Positions 8,475 through 18,541 of a stretch of 64,000 bases of DNA are shown piece by piece. The DNA lies in assembly GCA_011369445.1 (NCBI GenBank), contig DRQF01000023.1, positions 1 to 64,000 on the forward strand, read 5' to 3'. The notes under the pieces are model-generated. The model was given only the letters and a program-made list of their open reading frames with translations. It was not told where the DNA came from and searched no databases. Made by a program: the position numbers and the translations under genes. The DNA comes from Planctomycetota bacterium. Its GTDB lineage: Bacteria; Planctomycetota; GCA-002687715; DRQF01. The first letter of the stretch is position 1; the number at the start of each line of letters is the position of its first letter.

Positions 8475-10373
8475 ATGAAGAAACGGATCCTCGTCCTGGC
8501 GGCGGTGCTGGTCGGCGCTTCCTGCGCCGTGGGGCCCAACGCGGCTCGGGACGTGTCGGCCACGGAGCGGAACATCAAGATCATGCCTCATGACGAACAC
8601 AGTCACGCGCGACCGGACGAGGTCCGCGTCGATCACCTGGACTTGGACTGGACCGTGGACTTCGACGCCCAGCGTCTGGAAGGGACGGCGACGTGGACAC
8701 TCACGCGCCGCGATCCTACGGCTCCTCTCAGGCTGGACGTGAAGAGCTTGGACATCGAAGAGGTCGAGGCCGGGCAGGGTGAGGTCTTTCGTGCCGCGCC
8801 CCATGAAATCGTGCCCGGTGACCCCGTCCTCGGTGACACTCTTCAAGTCGAGCTGTCCCCGGGCGACGATCGCGTTCGCATCCGGTATGCGACCACGGAA
8901 GCGGGAACCGGTCTGCAGTGGTTGGAGCCCTCGCAGACACGAGGGGGAAAGCTCCCGTTTCTTTTCTCCCAGTCCCAAGCCATCCACGCACGGACTTGGA
9001 TTCCCTGTCAGGATACGCCTGGCGTTCGCGTGACCTACAGCGCGGTGGTTCGGACGCCCAAATCCCTGCGCGCCGTGATGAGCGCATCGCAGACCCGTGA
9101 ATTGGAACCGACGGCGGACCATCGCGTCTTCGCATTCGAGATGCCGTATCGGATCCCTTCCTACCTCATCGCTCTCGCCGTCGGCGACCTCGAGTTCCGC
9201 TCGCTGGGCCCGCGCAGTGGTGTCTATGCCGAACCTGAAGTCGTGGAGGCGGCGGCGGCGGAATTCAGGGATACCGAGTCCATGATCGACGCGATCGAGG
9301 GCCTCTACGGCCCCTACCGGTGGGGGCGGTACGACCTACTCGTTCTTCCCCCGAGTTTTCCATTTGGAGGAATGGAGAACCCCTGTCTCACGTTCGCCAC
9401 GCCGACGATCCTCTCCGGCGACCGTTCCCTCGTCTCCCTCGTCGCTCACGAACTGGCTCATTCCTGGTCGGGAAACCTGGTCACGAACGCCACATGGCGG
9501 GACTTCTGGTTGAACGAGGGCTTCACGGTCTACCTGGAGCAAAGGGCGATGGAGAAGGTCTATGGTGTCGAGCGGAAGAAGATGGAAGTCATGCTCGGCA
9601 TGCAGGAGCTCCGCGAGGAGATGGCCGAGCTCCCCCCGAAGGACCAGATCCTGCACGTCGATCTGAAGGGACGCGATCCCGACGAGGGGTTCACCGGCGT
9701 GCCCTACGAGAAGGGGGCCGCCTTTCTGCGGCTCCTCGAGCAAACCTTCGGCCGTGACCGCTTTGATGGATTCCTCGAGGCCTGGTTCAACGAGCACGCA
9801 TTCACGAGCGTGACCACCGAGGACTTCGTCGCCTTTCTCGAGCAGCGCCTCCTGCAAGCGGACCCCGAAGCGGCGAAGGCCGTCGACGTCCATGCATGGA
9901 TCGAGGAGCCGGGGCTGCCCGCGGACGCCCCGGACGCACGGAGTGACGCATTCGCCCGAATCGACGCCCTCGTTGCGGACTGGAAAGCGGGGCGCAGCTC
10001 CATGGATTCCTGGCCCGTGGCTGGCTGGGTGACCCATGAGTGGCTCCATTTCATCCGGAGCCTCGGGGAGGCGGAGAAACCCGAAACGCTCGCGGAGATC
10101 GATCAACGTTTCCACCTCACTGAATCCGGGAACAGTGAGATCCTTGCCGCCTGGTTGGAACTGTGCGTCCACAGTCGCTACGAGAAGGCCTGGCCCGCGC
10201 TGCGCGGCTTCCTGTTGCGACAGGGCCGACGCAAGTTCCTGAAGCCCCTGTACGAAGCAATGGCGAAGGACCCGGCCCTTCGCCCCATGGCCTTGGACAT
10301 CTATCGCGAGGCCAGACCCGGATACCACGCCATCTCTCGCGACTCGATGGACAAGATCCTCGATTGGAAGTGA
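8475..10373 (+). CDS. M1-family metallopeptidase (leukotriene A4 hydrolase/aminopeptidase-like), exported
   Basis: Lipoprotein-like N-terminus MKKRILVLAAVLVGASCAVG; FGGMENPCLTF exopeptidase motif and HELAHSWSGN...WLNEGFTVYLE zinc motif (HExxH-18-E). Confidence 0.92.
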   Translation: MKKRILVLAAVLVGASCAVGPNAARDVSATERNIKIMPHDEHSHARPDEVRVDHLDLDWTVDFDAQRLEGTATWTLTRRDPTAPLRLDVKSLDIEEVEAGQGEVFRAAPHEIVPGDPVLGDTLQVELSPGDDRVRIRYATTEAGTGLQWLEPSQTRGGKLPFLFSQSQAIHARTWIPCQDTPGVRVTYSAVVRTPKSLRAVMSASQTRELEPTADHRVFAFEMPYRIPSYLIALAVGDLEFRSLGPRSGVYAEPEVVEAAAAEFRDTESMIDAIEGLYGPYRWGRYDLLVLPPSFPFGGMENPCLTFATPTILSGDRSLVSLVAHELAHSWSGNLVTNATWRDFWLNEGFTVYLEQRAMEKVYGVERKKMEVMLGMQELREEMAELPPKDQILHVDLKGRDPDEGFTGVPYEKGAAFLRLLEQTFGRDRFDGFLEAWFNEHAFTSVTTEDFVAFLEQRLLQADPEAAKAVDVHAWIEEPGLPADAPDARSDAFARIDALVADWKAGRSSMDSWPVAGWVTHEWLHFIRSLGEAEKPETLAEIDQRFHLTESGNSEILAAWLELCVHSRYEKAWPALRGFLLRQGRRKFLKPLYEAMAKDPALRPMALDIYREARPGYHAISRDSMDKILDWK

Positions 10374-10487
10374 GCGGACCCCTCGGCCCGCGCGATGTCC
10401 GACAGCTGTCGCCCTTGGGGGCTCGGGAAAAACCCGCGTGTGGAATTCACACTCCGAATTGCACGTCCGTTCGTGTAGGATCCGTTC

Positions 10488-11123
10488 ATGAACACGCGCC
10501 CCAGGACGGTTTCGAAATCGCGGTTGCGCATGCGGGCCGAGGATCGCCGCGCCCAACTCCTCGAAGTGGCTCGGGACCTTTTCTCCAGTATCGGCTACAA
10601 GGAAACCACCACGGCGATGATCGCCGCCCGCGCCGGTGTGTCGGAGCCCATCCTCTACCGGCACTTCACCTCCAAGTTGGCACTTTTTCACGATATCCTC
10701 GAAGACATCGCCAGCGAGGCCAAGGCGCGACTGCAGAACATCGCGACCAGGGGGGCCAACGCGGCGGAGCGACTCTTGGCTCTCGTTGAGGAATTTCCTC
10801 GGATCTCGGAGGAGCGGCGCAACCTCTTCTCGATCGTGGACCGTGCCTTGGCGTCGGCGAAGGACGCACGCACTCAAGAACTTCTTTGCGAGTACTACAG
10901 GGGCTTCGAGGCCCTGCTTCGACAGCTCGTGGAGGAGGGGCATCGGGACGGCAGCGTTCGCAAGGACTGTGAGGCCTCATCCGTCTCCTGGATGCTGGTC
11001 ATGTACGGGGTGGGTTTCAGCCTCCTGTCGCGGCTCTCATGGGTTTGCCCCGGAGCGGAACCGAATCCCGGTGAGGTGGCCCGTCTCGTCGGCGCGATGA
11101 TCCGACCTCAGTCGACCTCGTAG
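10488..11123 (+). CDS. TetR/AcrR family transcriptional regulator
   Basis: RAEDRRAQLLEVARDLFSSIGYKETTTAMIAARAGVSEPILYRHFTSKLALFHDIL, canonical TetR N-terminal HTH. Confidence 0.92.
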   Translation: MNTRPRTVSKSRLRMRAEDRRAQLLEVARDLFSSIGYKETTTAMIAARAGVSEPILYRHFTSKLALFHDILEDIASEAKARLQNIATRGANAAERLLALVEEFPRISEERRNLFSIVDRALASAKDARTQELLCEYYRGFEALLRQLVEEGHRDGSVRKDCEASSVSWMLVMYGVGFSLLSRLSWVCPGAEPNPGEVARLVGAMIRPQSTS

Positions 11124-13666
11124 GACGGGGCGAGTCGCCAACCCAACGGGTCGCGTCCGAGGATGAGGCGGTCGAGGTCGACCCAAGGCGTGGGAGGAGT
11201 CTTGCCGACAACGATTCTCACGGTGACCAGTCCCTCACCGGCAGGCGTCCGAACAAGATGGGTCGTGGCCGCGAAGAGTCCTTCGCCCCAGGGAGAAGGC
11301 GTGACGCTCCACCCGCCTTCGAGGCGGGCCCCTTCCACTTCGATCCGCAGAGTTTCTTCGCCGAAGACGTTGCGATCCGTTCCTTGGATGATGGTCAGGG
11401 GGTAACGGCCGGCCAGCGTCCGACGCAGGAGGACTTCCGCAACGACCTCTCCGGGAGCCGTCTGGTTGCCGATGCGGAGGACTTCGAGATCGGGAACACG
11501 CAGATTTCCCGCGGTGAGGTCGTTGTTTCGAGCCCAATAGGCGAGCTTCGTGTCGGCGAGCGGCCCGGCGTCGGAGGCCACGATGTAAGCCCGGAGCTTG
11601 CCGGGGGCCTTCTGCGTGGGAACGATGCGAAGCGGTCGAACGCCTCCGGGTTCGATCCCATCCACTGGGCCGCTGTCTGCGACGATGGCCTCTCCTTGGA
11701 CGAGGAGGACGCGCGCTCCGTGGGGTTCGAGATTGTCCCGGTTCGTGAGGAGTACTTCGACCGCGCCGTCGCGGTCTGCCCTCCGCGGTGGTTTCAAGCA
11801 ATCCACCCAGGCGGCTTCGAACCAGATCTCGGCCACGCCGACCCCGCTGGGAAAGGGCACGTGATTCTGCCACCAAACTTCGACGACTCCGGTGTTCAAC
11901 GCGGCTTGGGGGAGGGGGTAGACCAAGTCGCCCAGGGAGGACCACAGGCTGATCGGCCCGTGGATGGGCCATTTGTTCACGACCATGGCCTGCCCTGTCG
12001 GTGCCGGCATGTCGCCCCCCTTCCGGGGCAAAGGGTCCGGGTATCTCACGCGCACCTGCCATGCGCGATGAACGTCCGGAACTTGGAATCGGTAAACGAC
12101 CTCCGGTTTCGACGTCGTCTGGAACGCCATCCGGACCGTGTCCTGGGGCCGGTAGAGGTCGCGGAACCGACGGACCAAGACATCGCCTCCGGCGCTCTCG
12201 TCATCGAACCCTTCATGGCCTGCATCCCAATAGGCGACGACTTGGCCTCGTGTCCACTTCGCGGCGGGGATCGTGTAGCGGGGAAGGACGATGAGCAGCA
12301 CCGTGGCAATCCCGAAGATGGCGTTCCAGCCGGCGACGAGTCCGAGCACGACCTTCAGCCGATCGGATCGAAGAAGGCGGCGGAGGCCTGCCAGAATCAC
12401 GACGGCGAGCGGCGCCAGCATTCCGAGGAAGTAGCGGCCGTGGAGATGATAGTAGTGTCGGTTGGCGAGGAGGATGGCGGCCAACAGTAGCACGAGCCCG
12501 GCCGCCGAGGCTCCGGTGGGAAGCGCCGTCGACGTGGCTTCGTCGGTGCGATGTTTTCTCGAAGCCGGCACGAGGAGGGCCAGGAGACTGAGAAGGATGA
12601 GGCCTCCGGGGATGTAGGCGAAGGGACGCGGCGGGTGCAGAAGGTCTTGCCCCAAATCGCCCATGAGCGACGTGAGGGCCGAGACCGCTGCGTCCCAGTA
12701 GAGAATCCATGGGCGATCGCCCAGGCGGATCAACTCGGGGCGAAATCGGGCGTGGTGTTCGAGCGCAAGCAGCCCCCCTTGCAGCCACCATTGCCGAAGA
12801 TGCCACCAGGCGGCCAGGAGAAGGGGGCCTAGGAACAGCAGGCCGACGGCTTGGAGGATCGTTCCCCGCCCGACCTTCCGCCGCCGCGCCTCCGCGATGA
12901 CCAGGATGACGCTGAATGCGAAAAGGCCCACTGCGTGCAGCTTCACCAGAAACGCCAAACCGAGAAGGGTGGACACCGGGAGGAGGCGCCGGATGGAAAG
13001 CATGTCACCACGACGCCGCGCGGCGAAGAGGAGCCAGCAGACCCAAGCCCCCAGACATGCCATCCACGGATCGTTGCTCACCATGGCGCCGTGAAACGCG
13101 AAGGCAGGGAGCGAAACGAGGGCCGCCCACAGAGCCACGGAGACTCCCGGCGCGTCCGGGAGAAGGCTTCTTAGCGCGAGGAGAAGAAAGAGGGCGGCCA
13201 CGAGCATGAGGGCGAGATCGAGCCCGCGGAGGGCGTAGAAGATCGCCTGCGGGAGTTCTTCGCGCAGATGCTGCCTCGATGTGGGAGTCTCCGAGGCGTT
13301 TGCACGGCTTCGAGGTCCGGGCTGAAAGAGGGTTTGGCGGCCGAGAAAGACCCGCGCGCGGCCTGCGGGTTTCGCGGGGAATCGATCCTTGGCCAAGGAG
13401 ATGAGGAAGGCGTCCGCCAGGTAGGGAAGAGGCGGATGCTGCGCCTGCCCCACGGGTTCGCCGCGAGGGTCTGGAAGTCGATGTTCGGCGACGAGGTGGA
13501 GAGCATAGTCGAGGTGCTCGTCCTCGTCGGCTCCTTTTCCCATGGGAACGAGGGTCAGGTAGGAAAGGCCTTGGAGTGCGATCAGGAGCAACACGATGAC
13601 GATGCCTGCGCGTTGTGTGGGGCTGAACGGTGTCAAGGGCTCGTATCTCCCGGGAACCCGACGCAT
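11108..13666 (-). CDS. Polytopic membrane protein, GT39/PMT-like glycosyltransferase candidate
   Basis: From ATG 13666: MRRVPGRYEPLTPFSPTQRAGIVIVLLLIALQGLSYLTLVPMGKGADEDEHLDYALHLVAEHRLPD...; many TM segments, acidic DEDEHLDY motif in the first loop. The listed ORF extends upstream antisense to the malic enzyme gene; trimmed here. Confidence 0.7.
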   Translation of the reverse strand: MRRVPGRYEPLTPFSPTQRAGIVIVLLLIALQGLSYLTLVPMGKGADEDEHLDYALHLVAEHRLPDPRGEPVGQAQHPPLPYLADAFLISLAKDRFPAKPAGRARVFLGRQTLFQPGPRSRANASETPTSRQHLREELPQAIFYALRGLDLALMLVAALFLLLALRSLLPDAPGVSVALWAALVSLPAFAFHGAMVSNDPWMACLGAWVCWLLFAARRRGDMLSIRRLLPVSTLLGLAFLVKLHAVGLFAFSVILVIAEARRRKVGRGTILQAVGLLFLGPLLLAAWWHLRQWWLQGGLLALEHHARFRPELIRLGDRPWILYWDAAVSALTSLMGDLGQDLLHPPRPFAYIPGGLILLSLLALLVPASRKHRTDEATSTALPTGASAAGLVLLLAAILLANRHYYHLHGRYFLGMLAPLAVVILAGLRRLLRSDRLKVVLGLVAGWNAIFGIATVLLIVLPRYTIPAAKWTRGQVVAYWDAGHEGFDDESAGGDVLVRRFRDLYRPQDTVRMAFQTTSKPEVVYRFQVPDVHRAWQVRVRYPDPLPRKGGDMPAPTGQAMVVNKWPIHGPISLWSSLGDLVYPLPQAALNTGVVEVWWQNHVPFPSGVGVAEIWFEAAWVDCLKPPRRADRDGAVEVLLTNRDNLEPHGARVLLVQGEAIVADSGPVDGIEPGGVRPLRIVPTQKAPGKLRAYIVASDAGPLADTKLAYWARNNDLTAGNLRVPDLEVLRIGNQTAPGEVVAEVLLRRTLAGRYPLTIIQGTDRNVFGEETLRIEVEGARLEGGWSVTPSPWGEGLFAATTHLVRTPAGEGLVTVRIVVGKTPPTPWVDLDRLILGRDPLGWRLAPSYEVD

Positions 13667-13777
13667 CGGCGTCGTCGATTCAGGGTAGCCGGTTCGTCGC
13701 CGTTTCGGGAGGGGGCTGGTATCCTTTCCGTCGCGAGTTCGTAGGATGACGAGACACGTCGCGGAGGGAGCAGATCC

Positions 13778-14965
13778 ATGGACATTTTCGAACGATCTCT
13801 TGAACGGCACCGCGAGACCCACGGCAAGATCGAGGTGCGGTCTCGGATGCGGCTCGAAACCCAAGAGGAACTGAGCATCGCCTACACGCCCGGTGTCGCC
13901 CGCCCCTGCGAGGTGATCGCGGAAGATCCCTTGGCGGCTTGGGACCTGACCTGGAAGGGACGATGCGTCGCCGTCGTCTCGGATGGTTCTTCCGTCCTCG
14001 GTCTGGGGGATATTGGCCCCGCCGCGGGTCTTCCCGTCATGGAGGGGAAGGCCGCGCTTTTCCGTGAGTTCGGCGGCGTCGACTCGGTTCCCATCGTCAT
14101 CGATGAGCACGATCCGCAGAAAATCGTCGCCCTCGTCAAGGCCATCGCACCCACCTTCGGTGGGATCAATTTGGAGGACATCTCGGCGCCGCGCTGTTTC
14201 GAGATCGAGGATGCTCTCCAGGATGTGGGTATCCCTGTTCTGCATGACGACCAACACGGGACGGCCATCGTCCTTCTTGCCGCGGTGATGAATGCGGCCA
14301 AGGCGACGAATCGTTCTCTCGCCCAGTTGGACGTCGTGATCAACGGCGCCGGCGCCGCGGGACGAGCGATCTGCAATCTCCTCACCTGCCAGGGCCAGGG
14401 TGAGTGGTGCATTCCGGTCAAGAGCGTCACGGTGTGCGACTCGCGCGGGATCATCTTCCCCGGGCGAGCCGGAAACAACGCCATCAAGGAAGAGATCGCG
14501 AAAGTCACGAATCCGGAGGGCCGTCGCGGTACTCTCCATGACGCCATCAGCGGAGCGCACGTTTTCATCGGAGTCTCGCGGGGGAACCTGTTGACGGCCG
14601 AGGACATCTCTCACATGGGAGAGGACCCGATCGTGCTCGCCATGGCGAACCCCACCCCCGAAATCATGCCCGACGAAGCGATCAAGGGGGGAGCGGCCGT
14701 CGTCGGTACGGGGCGCTCCGACTTCCCGAATCAGGTCAACAACGTCCTCGCGTTTCCTGGTCTTTTCCGCGGGGCCCTGGAGGCGCGGGCTTTGCGATTC
14801 AACGAGGCGATGAAGTTCGCGGCGATCTTCGCGATCATGGAAAGCGTGCCTCATCCGTCACCCAAGATGATTCTCCCCTCGCCCTTCGACCGCTCCGTGG
14901 CGCCGCGGGTCGCTGCCAAGGTCGCGGAGGCCGCGAAGGCGAGCGGAGCCTGCGATCCGCTTTGA
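13778..14965 (+). CDS. NAD(P)-dependent malic enzyme
   Basis: LSIAYTPGVARPCEVIAEDP...VSDGSSVLGLGDIGPAAGLPVMEGKAALFREFGGVD...INLEDISAPRCFEIE...DDQHGTAIV. Confidence 0.95.
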   Translation: MDIFERSLERHRETHGKIEVRSRMRLETQEELSIAYTPGVARPCEVIAEDPLAAWDLTWKGRCVAVVSDGSSVLGLGDIGPAAGLPVMEGKAALFREFGGVDSVPIVIDEHDPQKIVALVKAIAPTFGGINLEDISAPRCFEIEDALQDVGIPVLHDDQHGTAIVLLAAVMNAAKATNRSLAQLDVVINGAGAAGRAICNLLTCQGQGEWCIPVKSVTVCDSRGIIFPGRAGNNAIKEEIAKVTNPEGRRGTLHDAISGAHVFIGVSRGNLLTAEDISHMGEDPIVLAMANPTPEIMPDEAIKGGAAVVGTGRSDFPNQVNNVLAFPGLFRGALEARALRFNEAMKFAAIFAIMESVPHPSPKMILPSPFDRSVAPRVAAKVAEAAKASGACDPL

Positions 14966-14981
14966 AGCACGCGCTCGACGA

Positions 14982-14998
14982 GGGGGCAAACCGCCCCC
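14982..14998 (+). other. Stem-loop GGGGGC-AAACC-GCCCCC
   Basis: 6-bp perfect G/C stem with 5-nt loop between the malic enzyme stop and the next start; no following T-run. Confidence 0.45.
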
Positions 14999-15010
14999 GG
15001 GAGAGGTGCC

Positions 15011-15883
15011 ATGGTTGACGTGCGACTGAACCCGGAGCTTTCCGACCCCTTCGTGCGGATGGATGCCGAGGGCGCGAAGCTGGCCCCGGAGGAATTCTCT
15101 CGCCGGCTCGTGGACGCCTACGAGTCCGGCCGCGTGATCATCCTGGAGAACCCGCCCTTCCATCCGGACATCGAGCTTCTGGGGCGGTTTCGACTCCCCG
15201 CCGACCCGCGATTCAAGAAGCTGAGCGACACCTTCTTCCTGCGCCCGGCACTGCACAGACGGGACGTGCGTGAGGCGTTCCGTGAGATGTTCTCACCCTG
15301 GACGGACTACTTCGCGTTTCGCCGCGAGGTAGGGCGACTGGGACGGGAGATTCGTGAGTTCATCGGGCATGCCTTCGTCGAATATCGGTTCTCGAAAGAG
15401 AACATCTCCTGGCGTTTCACGCCCAGCGGCGGCGAGCACATGCATCTCGATTTCTTTCACGGCGGAGAGGACGTCCAATATGTGCGTATGTTCATCAACG
15501 TCGACACGGAGCCCAGGCTGTGGAATGTGAGTTGGTCGTTGATGGAGCTGGTCGATCGATTCTATGAGTCGGCGGGGTTGGAACGTTTCCGCGGTCGGAG
15601 CGCGGATGCTCTCATCGAATGCCTGACGAAGAAGGCCTTCGGCTGGAAGGAGAATCCGGGCCAGGATGGGGAACCCCGGCACGAGGTCGTTCTCGAATCC
15701 GGCGACGTCTGGCTCTGCGACAGTCGCAAGGTTTCCCATCAGCTCGTTCGCGGCAACCGCTTGGTCTCCGCCAAGTTCCGAGCGATCCCCTCCACCATGA
15801 GAAACCCGGCCCTCCGCGTCGAAGCTCAGCTCGCCGCGTTTCATGCCGAGCGCGCCGGCCAGGGGGAGTCGGGGGGCGCCTGA
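15011..15883 (+). CDS. Putative Fe(II)/2-oxoglutarate dioxygenase, Kdo-hydroxylase (KdoO)-like
   Basis: SWRFTPSGGEHMHLDFFHGGEDVQYVRMFINVDTEPRLWNVSWSL (HxD motif), distal VWLCDSRKVSHQLVRGNRLVSAKF with candidate third His; layout resembles KdoO-family proteins. Confidence 0.55.
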   Translation: MVDVRLNPELSDPFVRMDAEGAKLAPEEFSRRLVDAYESGRVIILENPPFHPDIELLGRFRLPADPRFKKLSDTFFLRPALHRRDVREAFREMFSPWTDYFAFRREVGRLGREIREFIGHAFVEYRFSKENISWRFTPSGGEHMHLDFFHGGEDVQYVRMFINVDTEPRLWNVSWSLMELVDRFYESAGLERFRGRSADALIECLTKKAFGWKENPGQDGEPRHEVVLESGDVWLCDSRKVSHQLVRGNRLVSAKFRAIPSTMRNPALRVEAQLAAFHAERAGQGESGGA

Positions 15884-15980
15884 CGCGCCTTGCCCCCCGA
15901 GCGAATCCTTCACATCCTGGGCGCGAAGCCCGAGGCGTCTTGCGCTTCACCTTTGCAATGCTCCTGAATGGAATACCGTC

Positions 15981-17750
15981 ATGTCCTTCGATGATGCCGC
16001 GCACGGCGGCCCCTTGAAGCCCCTTCTCGTCGACAACGAGCGGGCCGTCGCCCTCAAGAGAGAGGCGGTCGATCTTCCCTCTTGGTTCCTCACGGCCAAC
16101 CAGGTCTGTGACCTCGAGCTCTTGCTGAACGGCTCGTTTTCCCCCTTGACCGGCTATCTCGGCTCCGAGGATCTGGAATCCATCTATGAGAACGTCCGCT
16201 TGGCCGATGGCACCGTCTGGCCCATTCCGATCACCCTGGGCGTCAACCCGGAGTTCGTGAAGGAGCAGGGGCTGAGGGAGGGGGCGCGGGTTGCGCTCCG
16301 GCACCCCGAAGGCATGGTGCTGGCCGTTCTGACCATTTCCGAAGTGTACGAGCCCGATCGCATTCGCGAGGCCGAAGCCGTCTTCGGGACGGCGGACGAT
16401 GGGCATCCGGGCGTCTTCGACCTGCTGCACTACGGGCACGCGATGCGGTTGGCAGGGCCCGTGGAGGGCGTCGAGTTGCCGCCCCACCACCACTTCCTCC
16501 ACCTGCGCCAGACGCCGACGCGCTTGCGCGAACTCTTTCGCAACACGGGAAGCGAGAAAGTCCTCGCATTCCAGACCCGCAATCCCATGCACCGGGCCCA
16601 TGTGGCGATGGTGACACGGGCCGCGGAACAGGTCGGGGCCGACATCCTGATCCATCCCGTCGTCGGGGCGACGACGGTGGGAGACGTGGACGCGGTGACG
16701 CGCATTCGTTGCTACCAAAGCGTTCTCCACTATCTGCCCGAGCGAACCCGGGTGTCGCTTTTGCCCTTGGCGATGCGCATGGCCGGCCCTCGCGAAGCGG
16801 TTTGGCACGCCATCATCCGACGTAACCACGGCTGCACTCACTTCGTCATCGGTCGCGACCATGCCGGTCCGAAGCACCGCAAGACGGGCGAGCCGCTCTA
16901 CGGCATGTACGACGCGCAGGAATTGGTGGCGCGCTTTGCGGACGAACTGGGCATCCAACCCGTTCCGATGGAGGAAGTCGTCTATTCCAAGTCCGCGAAG
17001 GCCTACCGCGCCGCCAGCGAGGTCACGGATGCCTCCGACATTCTGCGACTCTCTGGAACGGAATTGCGCAGGCGATTGAGGCAGGGGGCGGAGATCCCGG
17101 ATTGGTTCTCCTTCCCCGAGGTGCTGGCGACGCTGCGCAAACGATACCCCGCCCGCAACAAGCAGGGGTTCACCGTGTTCTTCACGGGGCTGCCGAGTTC
17201 GGGGAAGTCCACGTTGGCCGCCATTCTCGAAGCCCGACTCATGGAGGTCCAGGATCGCCCGATCACTCTTCTCGACGGCGATATCGTGCGGAAGAATCTG
17301 AGCAGCGAACTCACGTTCTCGAAGGAGCATCGCGACCTGAATATTCTCCGAATCGGCTTCGTGGCCAAGCAGATCACGAAGAACGGAGGCGTGGCGCTGT
17401 GTGCCCCCATCGCCCCCTACGCCGTGGTCCGCCGGAAGGTGAGGGACGCCGTCGCGGAAGACGGGGGATTCCTGCTCGTCCACGTCTCCACGCCGCTCGA
17501 GGTTTGCGAGGCCAGGGATCGCAAGGGCCTCTACGCCAAGGCCCGCAAGGGGATTCTCAAGGGCTTCACCGGTGTGGACGATCCCTACGAAGCCCCCGAC
17601 GATGCGGATTTGGTCATCGACACCTCCCAGCACACGGCGCAGGAGGCGGTGGAGATCATCCTGAAGGAGTTGGATCGCGAGCGTTACATCGAGTTGAAGG
17701 ATACGGACGAGGAGTTTCCCCGGGGGCTCGAAGCGGAAGCCCACGCTTGA
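15981..17750 (+). CDS. sat/cysC: Bifunctional sulfate adenylyltransferase / adenylylsulfate kinase
   Basis: ATP sulfurylase: LAFQTRNPMHRAHVAMVTRAAE...VIGRDHAGP. APS kinase: GFTVFFTGLPSSGKSTLAAILEARL...ITLLDGDIVRKNLSSELTFSKEHRDLNILRIGFVAKQI. Confidence 0.96.
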   Translation: MSFDDAAHGGPLKPLLVDNERAVALKREAVDLPSWFLTANQVCDLELLLNGSFSPLTGYLGSEDLESIYENVRLADGTVWPIPITLGVNPEFVKEQGLREGARVALRHPEGMVLAVLTISEVYEPDRIREAEAVFGTADDGHPGVFDLLHYGHAMRLAGPVEGVELPPHHHFLHLRQTPTRLRELFRNTGSEKVLAFQTRNPMHRAHVAMVTRAAEQVGADILIHPVVGATTVGDVDAVTRIRCYQSVLHYLPERTRVSLLPLAMRMAGPREAVWHAIIRRNHGCTHFVIGRDHAGPKHRKTGEPLYGMYDAQELVARFADELGIQPVPMEEVVYSKSAKAYRAASEVTDASDILRLSGTELRRRLRQGAEIPDWFSFPEVLATLRKRYPARNKQGFTVFFTGLPSSGKSTLAAILEARLMEVQDRPITLLDGDIVRKNLSSELTFSKEHRDLNILRIGFVAKQITKNGGVALCAPIAPYAVVRRKVRDAVAEDGGFLLVHVSTPLEVCEARDRKGLYAKARKGILKGFTGVDDPYEAPDDADLVIDTSQHTAQEAVEIILKELDRERYIELKDTDEEFPRGLEAEAHA

Positions 17751-17776
17751 TCGAACGCGACGCGATGCGGGGCGGC

Positions 17777-18496
17777 TCAGAGCTTGAAGTCTTCCCCCAG
17801 ATAGACCTCGCGAACCTTCGGGTCGGCGAGGATCTCGTCCGGTGAGCCCTCGGCCAGAATACGTCCGCGGTCCATGATGTAGGCGCGGTCGCAGACGTCG
17901 AGGGTTTCTCGCACGTTGTGATCCGTGACGAGAACACCGATGCCGCGATCCGTCAGATGGCGGACGATCCTGCGGATCTCCGCGACCGCGATGGGGTCGA
18001 TGGCGGCGAAGGGTTCGTCCAAGAGCAGGTACCGGGGTCGCGCCGCGAGGGCGCGAGCGATCTCGACGCGGCGGCGTTCGCCCCCCGAAAGACTCGTGGC
18101 GGGGCGCTGACCCAGGTGGCCGATCTGCAGTTCTTCCATCCAGCGGGTCAACTCCGCCCGGCGCCCCCTGCGATCGAGATCGGGCCGGAGTTCCAGGGCC
18201 ACCCGGATGTTGTCGGCAACGTTGAGTCCTCGAAAGACGGAGGCCTCCTGGGGCAGGTACCCCAGGCCTCGGACGGCACGGGCATGGACTGGCAGGCCGG
18301 CCAGATTGTCTCCGTCCAGCAGGATGCTTCCCCCATCCGCCGCAACGAGGCCCACGACCATGCGGAACGTCGTCGTCTTGCCGGCGCCATTGGGGCCGAG
18401 AAGGCCCACCACCTCCTTGCGGTCGACCCGGAGCGAGACCCCGGCGACGACTTCCTGACGTCGGTAGCTCTTTCTGAGTTCGTTCGCTTGCAGCAA
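17777..18496 (-). CDS. lptB: LPS export ABC transporter ATP-binding protein LptB
   Basis: LRKSYRRQEVVAGVSLRVDRKEVVGLLGPNGAGKTTTFRMVVGLV...GLGYLPQEASVFRGLNVADNI...LSGGERRRVEIARALAARPRYLLLDEPFAAIDPIAVAEI; probable TTG start at 18496. Confidence 0.93.
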   Translation of the reverse strand: MLQANELRKSYRRQEVVAGVSLRVDRKEVVGLLGPNGAGKTTTFRMVVGLVAADGGSILLDGDNLAGLPVHARAVRGLGYLPQEASVFRGLNVADNIRVALELRPDLDRRGRRAELTRWMEELQIGHLGQRPATSLSGGERRRVEIARALAARPRYLLLDEPFAAIDPIAVAEIRRIVRHLTDRGIGVLVTDHNVRETLDVCDRAYIMDRGRILAEGSPDEILADPKVREVYLGEDFKL

Positions 18497-18541
18497 GTGT
18501 CGGGAGTCCCTTCTGGTTCGTCCTTCGTGTCGTACTATAGC

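Noticed and set aside
9336-10943. 535-aa minus-strand ORF
   Set aside because: Antisense to the M1 peptidase and TetR genes.
13667-14854. N-terminal extension of the 11108..14854 minus ORF
   Set aside because: Lies antisense to malic enzyme; a plausible ATG with membrane-protein N-terminus is at 13666.
15612-17744. 710-aa minus-strand ORF
   Set aside because: Fully antisense to the clear sat/cysC fusion; Arg/Gly/His-rich shadow frame typical of high-GC DNA.
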